From positions 1-16,290 of the forward strand of contig JAYTCQ010000132.1 in assembly GCA_043736395.1 (NCBI GenBank): a stretch of 16,290 bases of DNA. Direction: 5' to 3'. A program made the position numbers and the translations under genes. How positions within the stretch are numbered: position 1 is the stretch's first letter; every line of letters starts with the position of its first letter. This document shows, in pieces, positions 1 to 5,884 of this stretch. Under the pieces are notes generated by a model. The model did no database searches. It was not told the DNA's origin and worked only from the letters and a program-made list of their open reading frames with translations. The stretch comes from JAFDVL01 sp043736395. Its GTDB lineage: Bacteria; Acidobacteriota; Blastocatellia; RBC074.

Positions 1-1
1 T

Positions 2-62
2 GGCGATGTTTGGTATACTGTAGATTTTGTCTTCCACAGTGAACCATTTCATCGCCTTTTTT
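2..62 (+). terminator. Probable intrinsic terminator of an upstream gene
   Basis: A long interrupted hairpin is followed directly by six T. The outer helix is GGCGATG (2-8) with CATCGCC (50-56). Inside it TGGT (11-14) pairs with ACCA (43-46), ACTGT (17-21) with ACAGT (36-40), and AGA (22-24) with TCT (30-32). The T tract is 57-62. It probably ends a transcript that starts left of the window, isolating the suf promoter from readthrough. The loop is larger and more broken than in a typical intrinsic terminator, so it could also be the 3' end of a small RNA. Bases 63-219 hold nothing else I can identify. Confidence 0.5.
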
Positions 63-219
63 GTGAAGCCCTCTCCTCATTTTTTGTCCGCACTATTGCA
101 ATAACAAAGATGAATTTTTATGGGAAGCTCAAGACAAAACAATTCGAGAATTCATTGATTAATTCTTCATCAACTGTTCAGGAAAAATAATTCACAAAAA
201 TTTTACGACTTCTCTTCCC

Positions 220-245
220 TATACCTGACAAATTAGTAAGGTATA
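220..245 (+). promoter_or_regulatory. IscR/Rrf2-type operator palindrome
   Basis: The outer arms TATACCT (220-226) and AGGTATA (239-245) are a perfect 7-bp inverted repeat. Between them lie GAC (227-229) and AGT (234-236). The whole reads ATACCTGAC-aaatt-AGTAAGGTAT, which follows the E. coli IscR type 1 site (ATA-n-YYGAC ... AGTC-RR-n-TAT) but is 24 bp rather than 25 bp, with A in place of the conserved T and C next to the core. It sits just upstream of an Rrf2-family gene with the cysteines expected for an Fe-S ligand, so autoregulation and control of the suf operon are likely. The regulatory role is inferred. Confidence 0.7.
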
Positions 246-254
246 TGTTAGAAT
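225..254 (+). promoter_or_regulatory. Probable sigma-70 promoter of the suf operon
   Basis: A CTGACA -35 element (225-230, five of six matches to TTGACA) and a TAGAAT -10 element (249-254, five of six to TATAAT) are separated by 18 bp. The -35 lies inside the IscR-type palindrome, so a bound regulator would block polymerase. Transcription would start near 261, which places the ATG at 253 upstream of the transcript and favours the GTG at 286 as the regulator's start. Confidence 0.5.
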
Positions 255-285
255 GTCTATTACTTTAGAAAGGTCGTATCGAAAC

Positions 286-753
286 GTGAAAATTACAGCG
301 CAGGAAGAATACGGTTTGCGGTGCATTATTCAGCTTGGCAAACAAAAGGATGGCGAGCCACTCCTGGTGCGTGATATTGCGGATCGTGAAGGGCTATCGG
401 TCGCCTACGTTGAGAAAATATTGTGGACGCTGAGCCGGAGCGGAATCATCGAAAGCGTGCGCGGCCCTAAAGGCGGATATCGTCTCACACGACCTTGCTC
501 AGAAATTTTCATAGGCGAAGTAATGCGCGCACTTGGTGGAATTCCTTCCTCTGAAGAAATTTGCGGGCAATTCACAGGCAATCACGACACGTGCGTCCAT
601 CACGGCGACTGCGACCTTGAACCCGTGTGGGCGAGTATCACAGATTTCGTCAACAGCGTGTTTGATCGCATTCCGCTGTCGCAACTTTTGCAAGGCAAAT
701 TAGAAGTAAAAATGGTGCAAATGACGCCGGGAAAAGGAGCAATTAGCGATTAG
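286..753 (+). CDS. Rrf2-family Fe-S transcriptional regulator (IscR/SufR-like)
   Basis: Cytoplasmic DNA-binding repressor or activator predicted to sense Fe-S cluster status and control this suf operon. The N-terminal winged helix starts VKITAQEEYGLRC and continues through DIADREGLSVAYVEKIL and RGPKGGYRLTR, the typical Rrf2 pattern. Three cysteines follow the linker (C93, C103, C109 from the GTG start; spacing C-x9-C-x5-C), as expected for a cluster-binding Rrf2 protein; IscR itself has C92, C98, C104. Start choice: GTG at 286 gives 155 residues and the usual Rrf2 N-terminus and is compatible with the promoter at 225-254; ATG at 253 would add 11 residues with no family counterpart but cannot be excluded. 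Both starts have only modest ribosome-binding sites (AGAAAGG at 267-273; AGTAAGG at 235-241). The last codons and the stop lie in an inverted repeat (743-818), so the GAISD tail is probably repeat-derived. Confidence 0.9.
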   Translation: MKITAQEEYGLRCIIQLGKQKDGEPLLVRDIADREGLSVAYVEKILWTLSRSGIIESVRGPKGGYRLTRPCSEIFIGEVMRALGGIPSSEEICGQFTGNHDTCVHHGDCDLEPVWASITDFVNSVFDRIPLSQLLQGKLEVKMVQMTPGKGAISD

Positions 754-818
754 CTTTTCGCAGTTAGCCAAAACGGGAACCTCCTGCGTCTTGCTAACGG
801 CGAAAAGCTAATCGCTAA
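743..818. repeat. Long inverted repeat (26-bp stem), REP/MITE-like
   Basis: The arms 743-768 and 793-818 are reverse complements at 25 of 26 positions (single mismatch A761-area against G799), with a 24-nt loop. The left arm includes the last codons and stop of the Rrf2 gene and the right arm ends 14 nt before sufB. There is no T tract after it, so it is not a normal intrinsic terminator. It resembles a palindromic interspersed repeat that inserted at the regulator's 3' end. As RNA it would form a very stable hairpin that could stabilise or process the transcript, or lower sufB expression relative to the regulator; this is inference. Confidence 0.75.
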
Positions 819-832
819 AACCTTAAATCATT

Positions 833-2269
833 ATGAGTGCAACAATTGAAGCAATCGCTAATCAGAAATACAAATACGGATTCGTCACTGACATTGAATC
901 TGATGTCGCTCCGCGCGGATTGACCGAAGACACCGTTCGTCTGATTTCTTTCAAGAAAAAAGAACCGGAATGGATGCTCGAATGGCGACTGAAAGCCTTT
1001 CGTCATTGGCTGACAATGAAAGAACCGGAATGGGCGAACGTCAAATATCCAAAGATTGATTATCAGGACATCATTTATTATTCCGCGCCCAAGCCGAAAG
1101 AAAAAAAGGCGAGCCTCGATGAAGTTGATCCTGAATTGCTCGACACTTTTCAGAAGCTTGGCATTCCGCTCAACGAGCAAAAAATGTTGGCGAACGTGGC
1201 CGTAGACGCGATCTTTGACAGTGTTTCGGTAGCCACCACTTTCCGCGCAAAACTTGCCGAAGCCGGTGTGATTTTCTGTTCGTTTTCAGAAGCGGTACAC
1301 GAATATCCCGAACTCATCAAAAAATATCTGGGCAGCGTAGTTCCCTACACTGACAACTATTTTGCGGCTTTGAATTCGGCGGTGTTCTCGGACGGTTCGT
1401 TTTGCTTCATTCCAAAAGGCGTAAAATCACCGATGGAATTGTCGTCATATTTCCGCATCAATAACCCTGATTCAGGCCAGTTTGAGCGCACGTTGATTGT
1501 CGCGGAAGAAGGCGCATATGTTTCATATCTCGAAGGCTGTACCGCGCCAAAATTCGACAAGAATCAGTTGCACGCGGCAGTCGTTGAATTAGTCACGCTG
1601 GATGATGCGGAGATCAAATACTCGACGGTGCAGAACTGGTACGCGGGCGATGAAGACGGCAAGGGTGGCATTTATAATTTCGTCACGAAGCGCGGCGCGT
1701 GTCGCGGCAAAAATTCCAAGATTTCGTGGACACAAGTTGAGACGGGTTCCGCGATTACGTGGAAATATCCAAGCTGTATTTTGCAGGGCGATAATTCCAT
1801 CGGCGAATTTTATTCCGTCGCGCTGACCAATCATCACCAACAAGCTGACACTGGCACCAAGATGATTCACATTGGCAAAAACACCAAGAGCCGCATCATT
1901 AGCAAAGGCATTTCGGCGGGTGTTTCCAACAACAGTTATCGCGGCCTGGTGAAGATTTTACCGAAGGCGGAAGGCGCAAGAAATTATTCGCAATGCGATT
2001 CTTTATTGATTGGCCCGAAGTGCAGCGCCAGCACATTCCCTTACCTGGAAGTTGGGAACAACACCGCGAAAATTGAGCACGAAGCTTCGACTTCAAAAAT
2101 CAGCGAAGACCAGATTTTCTATTTTAATCAACGCGGCGTATCTACTGAAGACGCAGTGTCAATGATTATCAATGGTTTCTGTAAGGAAGTATTCCGAGAA
2201 TTGCCGATGGAATTTGCGGTGGAAGCGACGAAGTTATTAGGACTAAAGCTGGAAGGAAGTGTAGGGTAA
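833..2269 (+). CDS. sufB: Fe-S cluster assembly scaffold subunit SufB
   Basis: SufB, the scaffold subunit of the SufBC2D complex on which nascent Fe-S clusters are built in the cytoplasm. The 478-residue length and the whole sequence fit the family (495 in E. coli). Recognisable segments are EPEWMLEWRLKAF near residue 44, the parallel beta-helix core with GTKMIHIGKNTKSRIISKGI, and the C-terminal NQRGVSTEDAVSMIINGFC. C388 in the QCDS motif and E417 in IEHEAS correspond by position and context to E. coli Cys405 and Glu434, the residues implicated in cluster formation. It starts at ATG 833 without a strong Shine-Dalgarno sequence, 14 nt after the right arm of the inverted repeat. The next gene begins 3 nt after its stop, so the two are surely cotranscribed. 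Confidence 0.97.
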   Translation: MSATIEAIANQKYKYGFVTDIESDVAPRGLTEDTVRLISFKKKEPEWMLEWRLKAFRHWLTMKEPEWANVKYPKIDYQDIIYYSAPKPKEKKASLDEVDPELLDTFQKLGIPLNEQKMLANVAVDAIFDSVSVATTFRAKLAEAGVIFCSFSEAVHEYPELIKKYLGSVVPYTDNYFAALNSAVFSDGSFCFIPKGVKSPMELSSYFRINNPDSGQFERTLIVAEEGAYVSYLEGCTAPKFDKNQLHAAVVELVTLDDAEIKYSTVQNWYAGDEDGKGGIYNFVTKRGACRGKNSKISWTQVETGSAITWKYPSCILQGDNSIGEFYSVALTNHHQQADTGTKMIHIGKNTKSRIISKGISAGVSNNSYRGLVKILPKAEGARNYSQCDSLLIGPKCSASTFPYLEVGNNTAKIEHEASTSKISEDQIFYFNQRGVSTEDAVSMIINGFCKEVFRELPMEFAVEATKLLGLKLEGSVG

Positions 2270-2272
2270 ATC

Positions 2273-2530
2273 ATGTTAGAGATGCGACCCAATTGTGAAT
2301 GCTGTAATTGCGATCTTTCGCCTATTGAAGCATGCGCGATGATCTGCACGTTCGAATGCACCTTTTGTTCGGATTGTGCGAGCGAGAAACTCAATTGGGT
2401 TTGCCCGAATTGTGGCGGCGAATTATTGCCGCGACCCATCCGCCCCGCGCGTTTGCTGGAAAAATATCCGGCTTCATCGCAGCGCATTTTCAAGCCTGAA
2501 GGTTGTGTACAGGCTGCATCCATCAACTAA
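2273..2530 (+). CDS. DUF1272 family cysteine-rich zinc-ribbon-like protein
   Basis: An 85-residue protein matching the DUF1272 pattern: MLEMRPNCECCNCDL, then CTFECTFCSDC, then VCPNCGGEL and a PRPIRPARLL tail. Twelve cysteines (8, 10, 11, 13, 21, 25, 29, 32, 35, 44, 47, 78) strongly suggest bound zinc or another metal. No biochemical function is established for the family that I know of. It starts 3 nt after the sufB stop and is therefore cotranscribed with it, possibly translationally coupled. Its place inside a suf operon raises a role in metal or cluster handling, but that is speculation from context; DUF1272 genes also occur elsewhere in bacteria. Confidence 0.88.
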   Translation: MLEMRPNCECCNCDLSPIEACAMICTFECTFCSDCASEKLNWVCPNCGGELLPRPIRPARLLEKYPASSQRIFKPEGCVQAASIN

Positions 2531-2548
2531 TTTTGAAGGTACAAACCA

Positions 2549-2992
2549 ATGAGCGACAAAATCACAGAAATTGAAAATTCACTGCCCCCCGTACCACAAA
2601 AAGGTGGCAATTACGATCACGCGGTTCGCACCGGAAATTTAATTTTCCTTGCAGGCAAAGGCCCGATCAGCAACGTCAAAGGCAAAGTCGGCGCGGAGTT
2701 CACGAAAGAACAAGGCTATCAATACGCCCGCGAAACGGGGATGAATTTGCTGGCTGTTTTGAAAGAAGAACTCGGGACACTGCGCAAAGTGAAACGCGTC
2801 GTCAAGGTCTTAGGGATGGTCAATTCAACGCCCGAATTCGGCGAACATCCGTTTGTCATTAATGGTTGCTCAGATTTATTCGTCGAAGTGTTCGGCGACA
2901 AAGGTAAGCACGCGCGTTCGGCTGTCGGATTCGTTGCGCTGCCGCATCAGATTCCCGTTGAGATCGAAGCAATTGTTGAAGTTGAAGACTAA
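2549..2992 (+). CDS. RidA/YjgF/YER057c family protein
   Basis: A 147-residue protein of the RidA superfamily, which as trimers hydrolyse reactive enamines and imines such as 2-aminoacrylate released by PLP enzymes. Supporting segments are LPPVPQKGGNYDHAVRTGN, LIFLAGKGPIS and the C-terminal HARSAVGFVALP followed by IPVEIEAIVEV. R123 aligns with the arginine that is needed for imine deaminase activity in true RidA, so activity is possible. The N-terminal region and extra length place it in a RidA-like subgroup rather than the archetypal ~128-residue RidA. A GAAGG ribosome-binding site precedes the ATG. In this operon it could protect the PLP enzyme SufS or remove enamines that cysteine metabolism produces; that link is inferred. 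Confidence 0.9.
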   Translation: MSDKITEIENSLPPVPQKGGNYDHAVRTGNLIFLAGKGPISNVKGKVGAEFTKEQGYQYARETGMNLLAVLKEELGTLRKVKRVVKVLGMVNSTPEFGEHPFVINGCSDLFVEVFGDKGKHARSAVGFVALPHQIPVEIEAIVEVED

Positions 2993-2999
2993 CCCATTC

Positions 3000-3082
3000 A
3001 GACAGGATTCACAGGATTTTTTCACAAGATGAACAAGATTGATTTCGTGAAGATATTGAAACAAATCTTGTGCATTGTGTCT
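3000..3082. repeat. Degenerate inverted repeat built on ACAGGATT/ACAAGATT units
   Basis: The RidA-sufC gap contains the tandem-like units ACAGGATT, ACAGGATT, ACAAGATG and ACAAGATT (3002-3040). The segment 3000-3021 matches the reverse complement of 3061-3082 at 17 of 22 positions, giving an imperfect long hairpin. The ACAGGATT-type unit resembles a short intergenic repeat I recall from many unrelated bacterial genomes. It looks like a decayed copy. It contains no gene and no obvious promoter. Confidence 0.5.
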
Positions 3083-3092
3083 AAGAAATATC

Positions 3093-3848
3093 ATGCTAGA
3101 AATAAAAAATTTACACGCAAAGATTGAAGATAGAGAAATTCTTAAAGGTATCAACCTGACCGTCAACGCGGGGGAAATTCACGCGATTATGGGACCGAAC
3201 GGCTCTGGCAAAAGTACGCTGGCGAAAGTCCTCGCGGGACATCCCGACTACGAAGTCACCGAGGGCGAGGTACTCTATCTTGGAAAGAATTTATTAGAGC
3301 TTGAACCCGATGCCCGCGCCCGTGAAGGCGTCTTTCTCGCTTTTCAATACCCAATCGAAATCCCCGGCGTCAGCAACGCGAATTTTCTGCGCATGGCGTA
3401 CAACGAAAAAGCGAAGCATCACGGGCAGGAAGAACTTGACCCGCTGGAATTCGATGATCTGATTCACGAAAAAATCAAGATTGTCGAAATGGACAAAAGC
3501 TTCATCAATCGCTCCGTCAACGAAGGCTTTTCCGGCGGCGAAAAAAAGCGCAACGAAATTCTGCAAATGGCGGTGCTCGAACCAAAGCTGGCAGTACTAG
3601 ATGAAACTGATTCTGGTCTAGACATTGACGCGCTGCGCATTGTCGCGGGCGGCGTGAACAAACTTGCCAACAAAGACAATGCAATCCTGCTGGTTACGCA
3701 TTATCAGCGCTTGCTCGATTATATTGAGCCGAATTTTGTTCATGTTTTATACAACGGGCGGATCGTGAAGTCCGGCGAAAAAGAACTCGCTTTAGAGCTT
3801 GAGAGAAAAGGCTACGATTGGATTAAAACCGCTGCGAATGCAGCTTAG
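3093..3848 (+). CDS. sufC: Fe-S cluster assembly ATPase SufC
   Basis: SufC, the ABC-type ATPase that drives conformational change of the SufB-SufD scaffold. It is cytoplasmic and has no membrane domain. All nucleotide-binding motifs are present in 251 residues: Walker A GPNGSGKST (34-42), Q-loop Q85 in AFQYP, signature FSGGE (146-150) followed by KKRNEILQM, Walker B LAVLDE (166-171) running into TDSGLDIDAL, and the switch histidine H203 in VTHYQRLL. I place the start at ATG 3093 because MLEIKNLHA is the usual SufC N-terminus; an upstream in-frame ATG at 3075 would add MCLRNI from the repeat region. It is followed 17 nt downstream by the selenoprotein W-like gene, whose ribosome-binding site lies just past the sufC stop. 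Confidence 0.97.
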   Translation: MLEIKNLHAKIEDREILKGINLTVNAGEIHAIMGPNGSGKSTLAKVLAGHPDYEVTEGEVLYLGKNLLELEPDARAREGVFLAFQYPIEIPGVSNANFLRMAYNEKAKHHGQEELDPLEFDDLIHEKIKIVEMDKSFINRSVNEGFSGGEKKRNEILQMAVLEPKLAVLDETDSGLDIDALRIVAGGVNKLANKDNAILLVTHYQRLLDYIEPNFVHVLYNGRIVKSGEKELALELERKGYDWIKTAANAA

Positions 3849-3865
3849 TTAAGAGGTAAAAATTT

Positions 3866-4096
3866 ATGCCAAACGTTTCAATTCGTTATTGTACCCGATG
3901 AAATTATTTGCCAAGAGCTGCCCGTGTGGCAGAACTATTGAAGAAGGAACTTGGCATCGATACCTCCACAATTAAAGGCGAAAACGGTGAATTTACGGTC
4001 TGGGTAGATGAGCAACAAGTTGCCAAAAAGAATTGGCTTGGATTTCCCAGCGATGAAAAGGTTTTGGAAGCCGTCAGAAGCGCGCTCAATAAATAA
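3866..4096 (+). CDS. SelW-like (Rdx family) selenoprotein, in-frame TGA read as selenocysteine
   Basis: Predicted small thioredoxin-fold redox protein of the Rdx (SelW/SelT/SelH) family, 76 residues. From ATG 3866 it reads MPNVSIRYCTR, then TGA (3899-3901, codon 12), then NYLPRAARVAELLKKELGI and on to ELGIDTSTI...GEFTVWVDEQQVA and a helical C-terminus ending at TAA 4094-4096. The TGA falls exactly at the second position of the family CxxC/CxxU motif (C9, U12), and the YCxxU-x-Y/W-L-x-RA context is characteristic. A good ribosome-binding site AAGAGG (3851-3856) lies 9 nt before the ATG. Without recoding, the only open frame starts at a TTG (3908) after the motif, with no Shine-Dalgarno sequence and no active site. 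The frame is intact on both sides of the TGA. A SECIS-like hairpin follows. Alternatives are a nonsense mutation or a sequencing error. The role is presumably thiol redox or protection in the Suf pathway, by context only. Confidence 0.85.
3902..3956 (+). promoter_or_regulatory. Putative bacterial SECIS element
   Basis: Just after the TGA, CTGCC (3918-3922) pairs with GGCAG (3928-3932) around the 5-nt loop CGTGT, with G at the second loop position. The helix extends downward through AG/CT (3916-3917 with 3935-3936, two-base bulge) and CAA/TTG (3912-3914 with 3938-3940). A competing outer stem pairs TGCCAAG (3909-3915) with CTTGGCA (3950-3956). The loop begins about 21 nt after the TGA. A short stem, a small loop with an early G and this distance fit the published general model for bacterial SECIS elements recognised by SelB. 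The sequence is also coding, so conservation must be tested. Confidence 0.65.
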
Positions 4097-4099
4097 ATT

Positions 4100-5407
4100 A
4101 TGCTGCAACCAGCTAAAGAAAAAGAAATGAATCACTACCTTGAAGCTTTCGCGAGAGCCGAAAGTCAACGCGGCAACGCTCCGGCGTGGCTGCAACATTT
4201 GCGCTCGAATGCGATTACGCAATTCGAGAAATTAGGTTTTCCAACCACGCGAAACGAGGAATGGAAGTACACCAATGTTACGCCAATTCTCAAACGCGAA
4301 TTTTCGGCATCCAGTACGGGATCGAGCATTGATATTGCGTCGTTCACTTATCCCGAATCGCGCCAGAGCCAATTGGTTTTCGTGAATGGAATTTACGTAC
4401 CAAAGCTATCAAACATTGAAGCAATTCCAGCCGATGTGACGATCTCAAATTTGCGCGAGGCTGATCAAAAAGTAGTCAGCGAATATTTTGCATCACAAGC
4501 TGAATACCACCACGATGCCTTCACTGCGTTGAATACAGCAATGGCGAATGATGGCGCGTTTATTTTAATTCCGCGCGGACAAATTGTGAAAGCTCCAATT
4601 CATCTGCTGTTTATTTCTGAAAATAATGTTGTTTCACATCCACGAATTTTGCTGGTTGCGGAAGAAGGCTCCATCGCCACGATTATTGAAAGTTACATTT
4701 CGCCCAATGATGACGCGGTTTATTTCACTAACGCCGTTACTGAAGTCATCACAAAACAGGACGCCAACGTTACGCATTACCGCTTGCAGGCAGAAAGCAT
4801 GAGCGCTTTTCATGTCGCTACAACAACAGTGCTACAGGAAAGCAAAAGCACGTATGCCTCGTACGCAATCGCGCTCGGCGGAGAAATTGCGCGGCATGAT
4901 CTGAACGTCAAACTCGACGGCGAACACATCGAAAGCACGATCGACGGACTCTACATCGGCACGGGCAAACAGCACATTGATAATCATACAACGATGGATC
5001 ACGCGCGCCCGCACTGCAATTCATTCCAGTTGTACAAAGGCATTCTCGACGAAAAAGCGCGTGCAGTTTTTAACGGCAAAGTCTTTGTGCGCAAAGATGC
5101 AATGCTGACCGATGCCAAGCAATTGAATAAAAACTTATTGCTTTCCAAAGACGCTCACGTTGACACCAAACCGCAACTCGAAATTTTCGCCGATGACGTG
5201 AAATGTTCACACGGCGCAACTGTCGGGCAATTGGAAGAATCAGAATTATTCTATCTGTGCAGTCGCGGCTTATCGCCCGACAGAGCGCGCGCTTTGTTGA
5301 CGTTTGGCTTTGCCGAAGATGTTATCAGCAAAATCAAAATTGAATCAGTGCGCAAGCAATTGGATAAAATTGTTCTCGCAAGGCTGCATCAAAATTTAGA
5401 TGTCTAA
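4100..5407 (+). CDS. sufD: Fe-S cluster assembly protein SufD
   Basis: SufD, the SufB paralogue in the SufBC2D scaffold complex, needed for iron acquisition and assembly in characterised systems. The 435-residue protein has the N-terminal helical region with FPTTRNEEWKYTNVTPI, a beta-helix core and the C-terminal CSHGATVGQLEESELFYLCSRG. H371 in that motif corresponds to E. coli SufD His360, which is implicated in cluster assembly at the SufB-SufD interface. The ATG at 4100 is 3 nt after the stop of the SelW-like gene, implying coupled translation; ATG 4127 (MNHYLEAF) is an alternative start with an A/G-rich stretch before it. SufB, C and D are split here by three accessory genes instead of being adjacent. 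Confidence 0.96.
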   Translation: MLQPAKEKEMNHYLEAFARAESQRGNAPAWLQHLRSNAITQFEKLGFPTTRNEEWKYTNVTPILKREFSASSTGSSIDIASFTYPESRQSQLVFVNGIYVPKLSNIEAIPADVTISNLREADQKVVSEYFASQAEYHHDAFTALNTAMANDGAFILIPRGQIVKAPIHLLFISENNVVSHPRILLVAEEGSIATIIESYISPNDDAVYFTNAVTEVITKQDANVTHYRLQAESMSAFHVATTTVLQESKSTYASYAIALGGEIARHDLNVKLDGEHIESTIDGLYIGTGKQHIDNHTTMDHARPHCNSFQLYKGILDEKARAVFNGKVFVRKDAMLTDAKQLNKNLLLSKDAHVDTKPQLEIFADDVKCSHGATVGQLEESELFYLCSRGLSPDRARALLTFGFAEDVISKIKIESVRKQLDKIVLARLHQNLDV

Positions 5408-5416
5408 TGAAAATTT

Positions 5417-5524
5417 ATGCGAGTAAGAACATTTGTAACTTTGCCTAAGGAGTTGTCGCTGAGCGCGGACAAACTGAATGAAGAAGTACTTGATGCACTT
5501 GAATATCAATCGGTGAAGTGGTGA
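5417..5524 (+). other. Possible 35-codon ORF or gene remnant after sufD
   Basis: In the 171-nt gap between sufD and the DUF3817 gene, an ATG-initiated frame encodes MRVRTFVTLPKELSLSADKL followed by 15 more residues ending in QSVKW and TGA. Composition is protein-like, and the start vaguely recalls small ribbon-helix-helix or antitoxin N-termini, but I cannot place it. No good ribosome-binding site is seen. It could be the relic of a small gene lost from the operon. After the TGA the frame stays open for 13 more codons, but nothing indicates selenocysteine here. Confidence 0.2.
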
Positions 5525-5578
5525 AACGCGGCACCCTATGCAGTTTATTCGCCTATTTTAAAATAGCGTTAGAAATTG

Positions 5579-5884
5579 ATGAGTAATTCGAGAATGTTTT
5601 TATCAGCACTCAGAACAACAGGAATCATTGAAGGAATCTCATTTTTGATTCTGCTCGGCATCGCAATGCCGATGAAATATGTATTCGGGCAGCCTGAAAT
5701 GGTGCGTTATGTTGGCTCGCTTCATGGTGTCCTGACAATTTTATATATCTTGCTTTTAATCAATGTCAGCATTCGGATGCGATGGGCAATCAAAACCACT
5801 GCACTCGCATTTATTGCTTCGCTGATTCCATTTGGAATGCTGTACGCTGAATTCAATATTTTCCGCAAGGCGGTACAATCATAA
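5579..5884 (+). CDS. DUF3817 family small integral membrane protein
   Basis: A 101-residue membrane protein that fits the DUF3817 pattern: IIEGISFLILLGIAMPMKY near residues 16-34, then YVGSLHGVLTILYILLL (44-60). Three transmembrane helices are expected at about 13-32, 43-64 and 70-92. No function is established for the family. The ATG at 5579 is preferred to the TTG immediately before it. The stop overlaps the sufS start by one base (TAATG at 5882-5886), so translation of the two is probably coupled. Why a membrane protein sits in this suf operon is not clear from the sequence. Confidence 0.85.
   Translation: MSNSRMFLSALRTTGIIEGISFLILLGIAMPMKYVFGQPEMVRYVGSLHGVLTILYILLLINVSIRMRWAIKTTALAFIASLIPFGMLYAEFNIFRKAVQS

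Noticed and set aside
743..818. Intrinsic terminator after the Rrf2 gene
   Set aside because: The stem is strong, but there is no T tract on either strand, and the downstream suf genes need readthrough or their own promoter, which I could not see.
815..1180. Long antisense ORFs inside suf genes (such as 815-1180, 2128-2526, 3294-3566)
   Set aside because: They lie opposite strongly conserved coding sequence, have no ribosome-binding sites, and their translations look like shadow frames.
3908..4096. Free-standing ORF starting at TTG 3908
   Set aside because: It lacks a ribosome-binding site and the CxxC motif, and its frame continues upstream through the TGA to a well-supported ATG at 3866; it is the back part of the selenoprotein.
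5522..5563. A second selenocysteine TGA at the end of the 35-codon frame
   Set aside because: The continuation is only 13 codons, there is no CxxU or other known motif, and no hairpin was evident.
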